Notes: generated by a model from the sequence alone, not told the origin. 64,000 bases of DNA from Oligoflexia bacterium (GCA_015231955.1 JADGAN010000001.1:62001-126000); one strand, 5' to 3'. Positions 42,150 through 51,576 are shown, numbered from the stretch's first letter. Numbers and translations: made by a program.

Positions 42150-42252
42150 TAGCGGCGACTCCGACAAACACAATACCAAATATAGCTACCGTTGCTTCGT
42201 TCCCGACCTGGCGGAGTTTGCTATCCTGATACTTGCCGGCCGGAATCACCAC
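42150..42252 (-). ncRNA. ffs: Signal recognition particle RNA (4.5S type)
   Basis: On the minus strand the conserved apical part CCAGGTCGGGAACGAAGCAA with CGGTAG following matches the SRP Ffh-binding loop (consensus CAGGNCNGGAANGNAGCANC). The outer ends pair over 14 bases: GTGGTGATTCCGGC at the 5' end with GTCGGAGTCGCCGC at the 3' end. An inner stem GATAGC/GCTATA with a TATCA/TGGTA continuation closes below the loop. Length about 103 bases. The position immediately upstream of dnaX is also known from Bacillus. Together with Ffh it targets nascent membrane proteins. Confidence 0.92.
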
Positions 42253-42257
42253 CCGGA

Positions 42258-42286
42258 ATCGTATGTTGATCTTTGGCCTAAGTCAA
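42258..42286 (-). promoter_or_regulatory. Sigma-70 promoter of the SRP RNA
   Basis: On the minus strand TTGACT (42286-42281), a 17-base spacer, then TACGAT (42263-42258). Transcription would begin about six bases later, at the first G of the RNA (near 42252). It overlaps the short gap after the RND pump stop. Confidence 0.8.
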
Positions 42287-42295
42287 GAGAGGGGG

Positions 42296-45200
42296 CTAAC
42301 GAATATCCAGAAATTTATCGACACCGACCATGCGTGCAGCTGTTCGCCTGATCCAAACTCTAAAGCGGTCAATATAAGAGTAAGCAGCAGGCACAACCAC
42401 CAATGTTAAAAGCGTTGAACTGACAAGACCTCCAATAATCGCAATCCCCATACTAACCCTTTGGCTAGAGGCCTCATTAAGTCCAATCGCAATCGGAATC
42501 ATCCCTGCAATCAAGGCCGCAGTCGTCATTAAAATCGGACGAAGTCGCGTTTTTCCGGCCTTCATGACTGCATCCTCACGCGAAAGCCCCTGCTCTACCA
42601 TTTGATTGGAGTAGTCTACTAGCAAGATAGAGTTCTTAGTCGACAGTCCCAAGAGCATAATACAGCCAATCATAGAGAAAATATCGAGAGAAGTTTTGGT
42701 GATATAAAGAGCAAAGAACGCCCCACAAGCGGCCAGAGGCAATACCAGCATAATCGTCAAAGGAGTGATAAACGATTCATACAAACTTGCCAGCACTAGA
42801 AATATAAAGAGAACACCAAGTCCTGCGGCCACGACCATATTCTTTCCAAGCTCGGTAAAACTCTCTGCTTGCCCTGAATACTTATAGCGGTACCCTTCTG
42901 GCAACGTGATCTCGTTCTCGAAAATCTTTTTCACATCCGCCATAACTCCACCCATCCCAGGACCAGCAGGGGCAATATCGGCACTAATAGTAACGGAACG
43001 TCCTCGATCTTGGCGCTCAATCGTTGCAGGGCCTGTGACCTCTTTGTAGCTAGAGATGTTTTCCAATTTTACCAAGCGATAGTTAATATTGGGAACATAA
43101 GTGCGACTAAAATTTGTGCGAAGATTGCGATCATCATCATTTAGCCTTACACGCACATCATACTCTTGTCCCTCATCTCGAAACACCACAGGAGTCATGC
43201 CCTCTACTTGATTGCGCAACTCTTGCCCCACCGTCAAGTTAGAAATGCCAAACAGTGCCGCTTTACGCTCATCCACTGCAATTTTAAATTCAGGCTTTCC
43301 CGGCTTATAGCTGATTTCAGGATCTTTTAATCCTGAATGATTTTTTAATTTTCCATAAACCTTCTCTGCAATCTTTGTCACCTCTTCCAATTTTGGGCCA
43401 ATAATAATCAACTGGAAGGGGCGGCCACCTGCAAAGAGATCCACCTCTTTCACCACGGGTTTGGCATAAGCAAATGGTTTTAACTGTTCACGTACTTTGT
43501 CCTTCATCGCAGAAGTGTTCAGATTCCGCTGCTTTGACGGAATCAACTCAATATAAAAAGTCGTGCGATTAGACTCTCCACTTTGCCCTCCAATCACCAT
43601 CACTGAGTGCTTAATTTCTGGATTAGCACGAATCACCTTATCGATCTCTTCAGAGAGTATTTGCATCTGTCCCAAGGTTGCTCCTGGAGATAGCTCTACC
43701 GTCACAATAAATTCACCCAAATCGGCAGCAGGAACGAACGTTTTTGAAACTTTTGTCGCCACAAAAATACTTGCTACAAACACCACAATAGCAATGGCAA
43801 AAATTAAAAGTGGAACTCTTAGTGCAAACTTAAGCACAGACGCATAAACATTTTCCAAATAGGTTTGAAATTGATCCATCATATAGCTTGCAGAAAGATA
43901 GCGTCTCACTCCTTGAGGTTGTTTACGCTCAATATTTCCTACGAAGTATGCCGACAACATGGGTGCCATGGTTAGTGAATCGTACAAGCTAATGACCATG
44001 GCAAAACAGACGGTAAGTCCAAACTGTTTAAAAAATTGTCCTACAATCCCCTCTAAAAAGGCCACAGGTCCAAATACCGCTAAAATTGTCGCCGTTGTTG
44101 CTACCACTGCTAACAGCACCTCTTGTGTTCCAATTCTTGCGGCCTCAATGGGATTTTTTCCCTCTTCATTATGCCTAAAAATATTTTCTCGAACCACAAT
44201 AGCATCATCTACCAACAATCCCACTGCCAAGCTCAGCGCCAAGAGGGTCATCACATTGATGGAAAAATTCAAGGCCGCCATAATAATGAAAGCACCAATA
44301 AGTGAGTTGGGGATAGCAATACCGGTAATAAAGGTAGAGCGAAAACTTCCTAGGAATAAAAATACCACGACAATGGTTAAGATAATTCCGAGAATGATAG
44401 ACTCCTTAACATCATCGATATTATTTTTAATCATCTTGGAGCCATCTCTGACCACAATGACCTCTGTCGGTGCTTCCTTATGAGAATTTTTCAACTCCTC
44501 ATTGATCTTGTTTACCGTTGCTTTTACCGATTCCACCACCTTGATTGTATTGGCACCAGATTGACGATAAACCATAAGAAAGATCGATTTCTCTCCATTA
44601 TAAAAAACTTTGGACTTCTCATCGGTCAAGGTGTCCACTACTCGACCTAAATCAGATACTGTTACCGGAATATCGTTGCCAATAAAATTGACTACCACCT
44701 TTTCAATATCTTTGATTGTTGCAAATTCACCTACAGTCCTAAAGATAGTCTCTTGCTTTGCTTCCGAAATTTTACCTGCAGGAATATTTTGTCCCGTTGA
44801 TGCAATCCGATTAGTCACCTGCAAAGTAGAGAGTTCGTAGCGTTTCAACTTATCACGATCCAACTGCACCTGAATCTCCCGCTTTTGTCCTCCGATTACC
44901 TCGACCAACCCCACTTGTGCCACCTGTTCTAGCTTCATACGAATCGTATTGTCTGCTAGCTCAAAAAGCTTTTGAGGAGCAAGGTTGGATTTTATGGCCA
45001 CAATCAAAACCGGCTGATCAGCGGGATCAATCCTACGAATAATCGGCTCATCCACATCACTGGGAAGCTTTCGCTTCACAGAGGACATCTTGTCGCGAAT
45101 CTGCTGTTCAGCATGCTTAATATCTGTCTCTAAAGTGAACTCTGCAATCACCATGCTCACCCCTTCACGGTTAACTGATCGCAGTGCCTTCATTCCAGGA

Positions 45201-45421
45201 AGAGAGCTCACCTCCTCCTCAATTTTTCGGGAGACTAAATTTTCCACCTCTGCAGGGCCGGCCCCTGGATAAGGAGTCATCACCATAACAACTGGAAAGG
45301 TTACATCAGGAAAGAGATCCACGGGCATTTTACGTAGAGACATGATCCCCAGTGCCAACAGCAAAATAGAGATACAGGTCACAAAGATCGGTCGATTTAA
45401 AGATATATTTGCAATGTTCAC
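42296..45421 (-). CDS. RND-family efflux transporter (HAE1/AcrB type)
   Basis: A 1041-residue proton-driven exporter with 12 predicted membrane segments. The start motif NIANISLNRPIFVTCISILLLALG and the TM4 proton-relay pair LAVGLLVDDAIVVRENI (two Asp) are intact, as are the TM10 Lys in GLSTKNSILLVDYSN and the periplasmic porter domains. GTG start, with GAGGAG upstream. It lies 63 bases after the TolC-family gene in one minus-strand unit, but no periplasmic adaptor (AcrA/MFP) is present, so it would need one from elsewhere. The substrate is unknown. Confidence 0.9.
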   Translation of the reverse strand: MNIANISLNRPIFVTCISILLLALGIMSLRKMPVDLFPDVTFPVVMVMTPYPGAGPAEVENLVSRKIEEEVSSLPGMKALRSVNREGVSMVIAEFTLETDIKHAEQQIRDKMSSVKRKLPSDVDEPIIRRIDPADQPVLIVAIKSNLAPQKLFELADNTIRMKLEQVAQVGLVEVIGGQKREIQVQLDRDKLKRYELSTLQVTNRIASTGQNIPAGKISEAKQETIFRTVGEFATIKDIEKVVVNFIGNDIPVTVSDLGRVVDTLTDEKSKVFYNGEKSIFLMVYRQSGANTIKVVESVKATVNKINEELKNSHKEAPTEVIVVRDGSKMIKNNIDDVKESIILGIILTIVVVFLFLGSFRSTFITGIAIPNSLIGAFIIMAALNFSINVMTLLALSLAVGLLVDDAIVVRENIFRHNEEGKNPIEAARIGTQEVLLAVVATTATILAVFGPVAFLEGIVGQFFKQFGLTVCFAMVISLYDSLTMAPMLSAYFVGNIERKQPQGVRRYLSASYMMDQFQTYLENVYASVLKFALRVPLLIFAIAIVVFVASIFVATKVSKTFVPAADLGEFIVTVELSPGATLGQMQILSEEIDKVIRANPEIKHSVMVIGGQSGESNRTTFYIELIPSKQRNLNTSAMKDKVREQLKPFAYAKPVVKEVDLFAGGRPFQLIIIGPKLEEVTKIAEKVYGKLKNHSGLKDPEISYKPGKPEFKIAVDERKAALFGISNLTVGQELRNQVEGMTPVVFRDEGQEYDVRVRLNDDDRNLRTNFSRTYVPNINYRLVKLENISSYKEVTGPATIERQDRGRSVTISADIAPAGPGMGGVMADVKKIFENEITLPEGYRYKYSGQAESFTELGKNMVVAAGLGVLFIFLVLASLYESFITPLTIMLVLPLAACGAFFALYITKTSLDIFSMIGCIMLLGLSTKNSILLVDYSNQMVEQGLSREDAVMKAGKTRLRPILMTTAALIAGMIPIAIGLNEASSQRVSMGIAIIGGLVSSTLLTLVVVPAAYSYIDRFRVWIRRTAARMVGVDKFLDIR

Positions 45422-45484
45422 TTCTATTGTTCTCCTCTAAATTCCTTCTGCCTCTTGAATTACCTTAACTCCCGTAATTACCGT

Positions 45485-46987
45485 TTACTCTAAAGCTGCA
45501 ACTTGCAATTTTCCAAAAAGTTTCATTTTAGCAACCAAACTTAAAATCTCCGACTTTACACGGATGCGGCTTAAGCGTACCGCTGCTCGCTCTTGTTCGA
45601 ATAGCAACACTTGGTAGGTTGTGGTTCTTCCCCGCAAAAGCTGATCCCTCTCAAATTTTATTTTTGCATCTTGTGCAGACTCAAGGGCATTGACTAAGGA
45701 CAACCTCTTTTGTGCCTCTACATGCTTCTTTTGCAATTCAAACCACTCTTGCTTTAAATCGGATAACTTTTTGCTATACACACTTTCAGCAGCGTAGCGA
45801 TCGATGGAAAAACCTTTACGCACATCCTTCATTACTCCTAAGCTAAGAGGCATGCTAAACTTCACCCCCACCGTGAGTGTAGGATACTCTCTATCCATGG
45901 CCTGCGAGGTGGATTTTCCTAATTCACGATCCCGACCATTTAAAGCAACTTGCCCAAAAAGATCCAAGGCCGGGCGATTTCTTTCAATTCCTCCTTGGGC
46001 ATTGGCCTCTACTAAGAACTTTTGCTGTTCGGCCGCCTTCACATCTTCACGTAGCTCACTCTCTGAAAATCCTGGAATATAAAGGTTTTTTACATCCACA
46101 CTACCACTGCCATCTAACACCATCAAAGCTTCTGCAAGCACATCACTTTCTTCACTAGCATCCGTTCCTCGAGTGGTATTGAATTGCCGTATGGCCGCCA
46201 TCTCTTCGTCAACCGCCATTTGTAACTCTATCTTTCGCGCCTGAACCTCGGCCTCCGAGCGTAAAAAATCACTTTTATCCGCAAGCTGCTTTAAATAGCG
46301 CTCTTTATTCCAGTTATAAATCTTCTCTGATTTGGAGAGTAGATCTTTTTGTACTTTGACCGTCTCCCTTGCAAGCACCAAACGCCAATAGCTAAGCTCT
46401 GCTTCGAGCATCAGTGCCTTCATCTTATAACGTTCAACATAGTAGTTTGCCATCGTCTGTGACTTCATTACCGATGTTGTTGCTTTTGTCTCTTTTGCCA
46501 AAAAATTTCTTAATAGTGGGAAGGAGAGATCAAGTGCCGTTTTTGATTCATAAAATTTAGGTGTTTTCAAAAACATCGGTGAGGCCCCCTCAATGGAATA
46601 GTAATTCATCATATAGGAAAGCTTCGATTGTAAACCCATTTCAAACTGCTTACTAACACCAAAGGAATAACTATCTACAAAAGTTTTAGTTCCTTGCGAG
46701 GTTGGGCTGGAATTTAATTTTTCATCATTCACAAATTGAGTAGTTGCAAAGGCAGCAGGAGCAAAGAGCAACTCTCCCTCTTGGGACTTTAATTCCAAGG
46801 CCCGAGAACTTTGCGCTGCTGCTTTAAAACCATGATTAGAGTTTTGCACTTGCTTTAAATAGTCATCCAAGGTGATGACATTTTCACTTGCGTGTGCATT
46901 AGAGTAATGGTTCAAGGTAAAATTCAAAATCAAGATTAGAGGAGATAAAAGCACAGAGATCTTTGTCATTTCATGAATTTTCCACAT
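45485..46987 (-). CDS. TolC-family outer-membrane efflux protein
   Basis: A 500-residue protein. The ATG at 46987 is supported by AAGGTGG five bases upstream; the frame opens with GTG at 46996. The signal peptide (about residues 1-33) ends around HASEN. The two long helical repeats typical of the TolC fold are recognisable: the first around DDYLKQVQNSNHGFKAAAQSS, the second around LVEANAQGGIERNRPALDLFGQ. There is no lipobox, so it is not a lipoprotein of the OprM type. Expressed together with the RND pump. Confidence 0.82.
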   Translation of the reverse strand: MWKIHEMTKISVLLSPLILILNFTLNHYSNAHASENVITLDDYLKQVQNSNHGFKAAAQSSRALELKSQEGELLFAPAAFATTQFVNDEKLNSSPTSQGTKTFVDSYSFGVSKQFEMGLQSKLSYMMNYYSIEGASPMFLKTPKFYESKTALDLSFPLLRNFLAKETKATTSVMKSQTMANYYVERYKMKALMLEAELSYWRLVLARETVKVQKDLLSKSEKIYNWNKERYLKQLADKSDFLRSEAEVQARKIELQMAVDEEMAAIRQFNTTRGTDASEESDVLAEALMVLDGSGSVDVKNLYIPGFSESELREDVKAAEQQKFLVEANAQGGIERNRPALDLFGQVALNGRDRELGKSTSQAMDREYPTLTVGVKFSMPLSLGVMKDVRKGFSIDRYAAESVYSKKLSDLKQEWFELQKKHVEAQKRLSLVNALESAQDAKIKFERDQLLRGRTTTYQVLLFEQERAAVRLSRIRVKSEILSLVAKMKLFGKLQVAALE

Positions 46988-47140
46988 GATCGCCACCTTA
47001 CATACATAGTTGCTTAATTGCTTATTTATTAATCAAAACATTAATCAGAAATAATTATGTACTACTCCTATTATCTTATAAACGCTTCTGCAAATAAAAT
47101 GTTTTTAAAACTCTGCTGCTAATAGCTTAATTTGCTACAA

Positions 47141-47190
47141 AAAGAAAAACAGAGGAAGGGCAACTGTGGTTAGCACTTGCTCTTCCTCTG
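47141..47190 (-). terminator. Rho-independent terminator of the third flagellin
   Basis: Arms 47150-47163 (CAGAGGAAGGGCAA) and 47177-47190 (TTGCTCTTCCTCTG) pair at 13 of 14 positions with a 13-base loop. On the minus strand the stem is followed by TTTTTCTTT (47149-47141), the U-tract. It lies about 100 bases after the flagellin stop. The rest of 46988-47140 is A+T-rich with nothing recognisable. Confidence 0.85.
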
Positions 47191-47199
47191 TATTGAGGA

Positions 47200-47247
47200 G
47201 ACCACCAGGGTTTATGGTGGCTAGACCACCTGGGTTTAGTGGTGGCC
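47200..47247. repeat. Tandem 24-base hairpin repeat in the flagellin 3' UTR
   Basis: Two adjacent, similar 24-base units (47200-47223 and 47224-47247). Each has a CCACC arm and a GGTGG arm around an A/G-T-rich loop (CCACCagggtttatGGTGG and CCACCtgggtttagtGGTGG). In the flagellin mRNA they would form two consecutive hairpins upstream of the terminator. Confidence 0.7.
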
Positions 47248-47288
47248 AAGTTCGCATAAGTATATTCAAAACATATCTAAAAATTCAA

Positions 47289-48122
47289 TTATCCAATAAG
47301 TTTCAGTGCTGTGCTGCTTGAGTTATTCGCTTGTGCTAACACGGATGAACCTGCTGCCGATAGAATATTGGACTTGGTTAGGTCTGAAGTCTCTACGGCG
47401 ATGTCAGAATCGCGGATTCGCGAGTTTGCTTCAGAGAGGTTTTCCGTCTTTACTTGCAAATTTCGAACCGTCGATAGAAGCCTGTTTTGTAAGGCCCCTA
47501 AGCTTGCACGATTACCATTAACCGCGACTAAAGAGCTATCAATCCGATCCATTACCATTTGGGCATCTTGTTTTGTTGATATATTTGTCCCTTCCATCCC
47601 AAGTTTTTCTACCGTGGCCGGGGCATTTGACGGATTAAAATTCATCCGGTCAAGTGACGGATCATTCTTTGTTCCTACTTGAAACTCTAGCAGTTCCCCT
47701 TCTCCAGTTAATAATCGTTTACCGTTAAACTCTGTTGAATAAGCAATCCGGTTAACCTCTTGTAGTAAACTTTGGTACTCCAGATTAGAAAACGCCCTCT
47801 CTTGGTCACCAACAGTATCAGAGGCGGATTGGACGCTTAACTCTTTTAGCCTAACAAAAATATCAGAAATTTCGCTAAGTCCCCCTTCTGCAGTCTGAAT
47901 AAAGGAGATACCATCGTTGGCATTTCTTTCGGCCTGAATACTACCACGAATTTCTGTTTTTAATTTTTCACTGATTGCGAGTCCGGCGGCATCATCCCCT
48001 GCGCGTACAATTCTCGTTCCAGAGGCCAAACGCTCAAGAGATCCTCTTTGATCATTGGAAACTTTTGTTAAGTGCCTTTGTGCTGACAATGACGAAACGT
48101 TAGTGCTAATACGTAAACCCAT
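47289..48122 (-). CDS. Flagellin (third copy)
   Basis: A 277-residue D0/D1-only flagellin: ISTNVSSLSAQRHL, LASGTRIVRAGDDAAGLAI, and C-terminal EANSRIRDSDIAVETSDL with VLAQANNSSSTALKLIG. GAGGAG precedes the ATG. It is separate from the tandem pair at 10.7-12.6 kb and has its own sigma-28-like promoter, so three flagellins of closely similar length are encoded in this window. Confidence 0.95.
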   Translation of the reverse strand: MGLRISTNVSSLSAQRHLTKVSNDQRGSLERLASGTRIVRAGDDAAGLAISEKLKTEIRGSIQAERNANDGISFIQTAEGGLSEISDIFVRLKELSVQSASDTVGDQERAFSNLEYQSLLQEVNRIAYSTEFNGKRLLTGEGELLEFQVGTKNDPSLDRMNFNPSNAPATVEKLGMEGTNISTKQDAQMVMDRIDSSLVAVNGNRASLGALQNRLLSTVRNLQVKTENLSEANSRIRDSDIAVETSDLTKSNILSAAGSSVLAQANNSSSTALKLIG

Positions 48123-48226
48123 ACTAATCTCCTCGAATCATTTTTTTTCCTCCTTGTTGTATTTGATAAACACCCGTGTTTATCCGTTTTTGTTTTTGCG
48201 AAGTCTCCTACAACCGCGCACATCTC

Positions 48227-48253
48227 AAGTCGGCAGTGGGAAAAATTTTCTTA
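48227..48253 (-). promoter_or_regulatory. Sigma-28 (FliA)-like promoter of the third flagellin
   Basis: On the minus strand TAAGAAAA (48253-48246), an 11-base spacer, then GCCGACTT (48234-48227). The -10 matches the first five bases of GCCGATAA, the -35 matches TAA of TAAAGTTT, and the spacing is identical to the site before the first flagellin. It is about 105 bases upstream of the ATG. Confidence 0.6.
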
Positions 48254-48393
48254 ACATTTTTTTTCATTTTCATAAGAAAAATTTTCTTTTTTTTACGAGT
48301 GAACAATCAAAATATTTGCTTGAAATATTTTAGTATACTATTTGTTTTTATTTTTTCTCTTAGAAAACAATATGATGCTAATTACGAATGAAA

Positions 48394-48861
48394 TCACTCG
48401 GTTTTTGCGATGGTATTAATAACTGAAGTAGTCGAGTATCCATTAACAAAAGAAAGCGATTTGACTTCTCCTCCTTGCGATAAAACAAACTCCGCACCCA
48501 CAATATTTTTCAGATCCCAGTCTCCGCCTTTAACCAAAATATTTGGTTTTATCGCATGAATAAGCTCTAGTGGCGTATCTTCATGAAAAATTTCCACACA
48601 CCCAACGGAGCGTAAATTTTCCAAGACATATTTTCTATCTATCTCCCCATTGATCGGACGCGACTCTCCCTTTAATCGCTTCACGCTGCTATCAGAGTTA
48701 AGGCCAACTACTAAAATATCTCCCAATTTTCTTGCTTCATTCAAATAGACAACATGGCCTCGGTGGAGAATATCAAAGCATCCATTGGTAAATACAATTT
48801 TAAGCTGGTTTTTTCTTGCATGCGCTATCAATTTTTCGGTGCTTTCACTTAAGCAAAACAT
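48394..48861 (-). CDS. HldE/RfaE2-type ADP-heptose nucleotidyltransferase
   Basis: A 155-residue cytidylyltransferase-like protein. IVFTNGCFDILHRGHVVYL has the HxGH motif, LVVGLNSDSSVKRLKG and RPINGEIDRKYVLENLRSVGCV follow, and the GGDW and STTSVI segments are as in RfaE domain II. It converts heptose-1-phosphate to ADP-heptose for LPS core. Only the nucleotidyltransferase half is present; the kinase half of HldE is not in the window. Confidence 0.87.
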   Translation of the reverse strand: MFCLSESTEKLIAHARKNQLKIVFTNGCFDILHRGHVVYLNEARKLGDILVVGLNSDSSVKRLKGESRPINGEIDRKYVLENLRSVGCVEIFHEDTPLELIHAIKPNILVKGGDWDLKNIVGAEFVLSQGGEVKSLSFVNGYSTTSVINTIAKTE

Positions 48862-48867
48862 AGATCT

Positions 48868-49653
48868 CTACCTTTTAATTAATTTTGTTCCCGATAACTT
48901 TCCATTTATATCAAATAGAGTGGGAATGGCCAAAGCAAAAAACGAAAATAAAGAAGTACCCGCTCTTGTCATCACACTCCATAAGGTTAAGTTCTGACCT
49001 TTTTCAATAGCAGTAAGTTGGATTTTACAGACGATCTTTCCTAGCGTTCCTCTCTCTGTTAAATCTAAAAATACAAAATACAAAAAATAGTTAACAAGAT
49101 AAATTGCTCCAAGATAAAAAATATTTTTCCCTCCCCAAAACTCCTGCAACAATCCTCCCATTACTTGACGATCTCGCCACATTTCTGGTGCCCCCCCCAA
49201 TATCACTGCTATCGCAAAAAGCAGTCCCAAAAGTAGTGTTGTCGCTAATACAATAAAGAAAATATCAAGCCCAAAGGCAGCACTCTGTTGTAACTTGCTG
49301 GCCTCTACCGCTACTCTGTCCACCCTTGCTCGCTCCTCTTTTTTCAGAGGAAGTGATGGTGGATTTTGTGCTATTTTTTGAATTCCCAGCGGAGGCAATG
49401 CTTTTGCTTTTTCTAGCGTTACTTCTGACTTAGATCTTTTAAGATTCAGCTTGAGATCTGGTTTAAACATGCGATCAAGATGTTCTCTCTCTTTATCATC
49501 CTGATGAAACCCTAGTCCCTCCGTTAGCGGACGAAAAAGAAGTTCATCATTATTTTCAAAATTTTCAAATTCAGCAAAATTATCAAATTTTCCTGTCTTA
49601 GCAATTTTTCCCACATTTCGCTCTTTGCTGCTTAAATCTTTATTCATCTCCAT
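48868..49653 (-). CDS. RDD-family membrane protein
   Basis: A 261-residue protein. The ATG at 49653 has GGAGGGGG upstream; the frame opens further at 49677. The first 130 residues are charged and hydrophilic. The RDD-type membrane domain has ALGLDIFFIVLATTLLLGLLF, then NYFLYFVFLDLTERGTLGKIVCKIQLT (the conserved Gly-Lys region). The family includes ion/proton antiport candidates, function unresolved. The stop lies 6 bases before the HldE-type gene. Confidence 0.75.
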   Translation of the reverse strand: MEMNKDLSSKERNVGKIAKTGKFDNFAEFENFENNDELLFRPLTEGLGFHQDDKEREHLDRMFKPDLKLNLKRSKSEVTLEKAKALPPLGIQKIAQNPPSLPLKKEERARVDRVAVEASKLQQSAAFGLDIFFIVLATTLLLGLLFAIAVILGGAPEMWRDRQVMGGLLQEFWGGKNIFYLGAIYLVNYFLYFVFLDLTERGTLGKIVCKIQLTAIEKGQNLTLWSVMTRAGTSLFSFFALAIPTLFDINGKLSGTKLIKR

Positions 49654-49704
49654 AAATATCCCCCTCCATGAGCACACTTATACGATAGCATCACCATACC
49701 ACCA

Positions 49705-50430
49705 TCATAGCTGAGCAAAGATATATCCACAAGCTGTGCACACAGCAGTTGGGCACTTCATCAGGTATGCTGGCAAATGCACTGAGATCAGGTTGGGAAT
49801 TGCTAAAAGTTGATTTTCCTCCTCAACACTTAATCCCCCTTCAGGCCCAATCACTATTAAAATTTTTGGAGTTTTCTCTCCTTTGGCCTCTTTCCATAAC
49901 TGCAAATTTTTCTTGATCCTATCCTCTTGCAATTTTTCGGTAAAATAGACTACTCCAGTATACTCGTTAAGTGCAAGGATCGTCTGTGATAGCGTTAGCT
50001 TCTCTGCTATTTCCAAATAAAAAGGGTTATTGGACTGAATCATGGCACTCTCAATTAAAGAGTGAAGTCTTGCTTCCGCCAAAACAAGCGGTTGCGAATA
50101 GAGCGTTTGCAAAGGAATTAAGCGCCGAACCCCTAGCTCAACACATTTTTTGATAATCTCACTTAGAGTATCTTTTTTCGGGATTCCCAGGGCCAAATCA
50201 ATCACAAAATTACGTTCACTCGCTTCAATGGAAATAATCTCTAGATCGAGTGATTTTTTAGTGCTGGAAAGCACCTTGGTAAGAATCTTCTTCCCCTCTC
50301 CATTCAAGACTACAACACTTTCATTCTCTCGCACTCGTAGCACTCGCGTGAGGTGAAAGATACACTCTCCCTCTAAATGCAAACTTTTTTTACCTTCATA
50401 AACCAATTTGGGGACTAAAATTCCATGCAT
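49705..50430 (-). CDS. rsmE: 16S rRNA m3U1498 methyltransferase RsmE
   Basis: A 241-residue SPOUT methyltransferase. FHLTRVLRVRENESVVVLNGEG is the N-terminal PUA-like domain. LVIGPEGGLSVEEE is the SAM-binding knot loop, and the C-terminal CPTAVCTACGYIFAQL corresponds to the RxETA region, somewhat divergent (usually LRxETA). It starts 2 bases after the prmA stop, so both are in one operon. Confidence 0.88.
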   Translation of the reverse strand: MHGILVPKLVYEGKKSLHLEGECIFHLTRVLRVRENESVVVLNGEGKKILTKVLSSTKKSLDLEIISIEASERNFVIDLALGIPKKDTLSEIIKKCVELGVRRLIPLQTLYSQPLVLAEARLHSLIESAMIQSNNPFYLEIAEKLTLSQTILALNEYTGVVYFTEKLQEDRIKKNLQLWKEAKGEKTPKILIVIGPEGGLSVEEENQLLAIPNLISVHLPAYLMKCPTAVCTACGYIFAQL

Positions 50431-50432
50431 AA

Positions 50433-51440
50433 TTACCTCTTGCTCTTAAACATCAAAGCAGACCAATCTCCTTTGTTCTCCTGCGCTACCAAAGTAAGCT
50501 GCTGCAAAGATGAGAATGCCTCTTTAATGCTCTCTGCTTGCTCTCGCAAGATGCCCGATAAAATTAAAAATCCTCCAGATGATAGCTTGGAGAAAAGAAA
50601 CTCCCTCTCCTGCAATAAAACATTCATTAAGATATTGGCAAACACCAGCTCAAATTCCCCATCAATACTGGCGCGTTTCCCTTTCTCTAAAAGGAGCACT
50701 TGAAAATTGCCTTGCTCTTTCTCTGTAAAATTATAATTTAAATTTTGGGAACTATTTTCCAAAGCATCACTATCAATATCTGCCAAGACCACTCTCTTAT
50801 ATCCCAATTTTCTTGCTGCTATCCCTAAAATTCCTGATCCACACCCAAAATCCAAGCAGCTCCCTTGGGCCATCCTTTCCTCTATGCTTATACTGCTGGC
50901 CAGCTTTAAGCATAAAAAGGTGGTCTCATGCTCACCCGTTCCAAAACCCATCCCAGGATAGATGTAAACTTGGTGCTTGGCCATCGATTGGTACGCTTCA
51001 TCATGAAAGCTGGGTATAATCTCTAAATACTCGGAGACTTTAATCGGAGCGTAAAACTGTTTCCACTCACTATTCCAATCCAAAACCTCCTCTTCCACCA
51101 GCGAAACATTAGCATTCGGAAGCTCAGCGACAAGATACTTTAAAAAAAGTTCTGCATCCTCTGCACCACTGGCCCCTCCAAAGTAAAACTTGTAGTGCAA
51201 ATCATCTTTCGTAGCGTGACTCCTCTCCACCTCTTCAAAAATCTCCCAAGGAAGATCTCCTCCAGAGAAAGCACGCTCCCCGAGGAGTTCATCCACTTCC
51301 TCCTCATTCATCCCATACTCCTCTACTCCCTCACAGCCATATTCGGAAATGGATATACTCTTCACATGCTCCAGTCTTGACTCCTGTAAATTCACTCTGA
51401 GCATCTGGAGGTGAACCACGTAAAATTTTGCCTTTTCCAT
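50433..51440 (-). CDS. prmA: Ribosomal protein L11 methyltransferase PrmA
   Basis: A 335-residue protein; the ATG at 51440 has AAGGGTGG upstream, while the frame is open to 51506. The N-terminal part is longer and more acidic than usual. The methyltransferase core has GMGFGTGEHETTFLCL, LDFGCGSGILGIAA (SAM loop) and VFANILMNVLL, which is the NxxxN-type signature. It trimethylates L11. Upstream of rsmE, divergent from udk. Confidence 0.9.
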   Translation of the reverse strand: MEKAKFYVVHLQMLRVNLQESRLEHVKSISISEYGCEGVEEYGMNEEEVDELLGERAFSGGDLPWEIFEEVERSHATKDDLHYKFYFGGASGAEDAELFLKYLVAELPNANVSLVEEEVLDWNSEWKQFYAPIKVSEYLEIIPSFHDEAYQSMAKHQVYIYPGMGFGTGEHETTFLCLKLASSISIEERMAQGSCLDFGCGSGILGIAARKLGYKRVVLADIDSDALENSSQNLNYNFTEKEQGNFQVLLLEKGKRASIDGEFELVFANILMNVLLQEREFLFSKLSSGGFLILSGILREQAESIKEAFSSLQQLTLVAQENKGDWSALMFKSKR

Positions 51441-51576
51441 TTTAAAACCACCCTTCGAAAATTTTTTTGAATAAATACCATTGTGACCCTTTATAACGCA
51501 AATCATTTGTGATAAATCTCGCCTAACTTAATTTATACATAAGATACTTAAGAGCAAGTAGCGAGAGGAGCAACCA

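Noticed and set aside
42130-42351. 73-residue plus-strand frame.
   Set aside because: It covers the minus-strand SRP RNA and the pump's 3' end; the RNA pattern explains the sequence better.
43959-44483. 174-residue plus-strand frame inside the RND pump gene.
   Set aside because: Antisense shadow of a well-conserved transporter; no ribosome-binding site.
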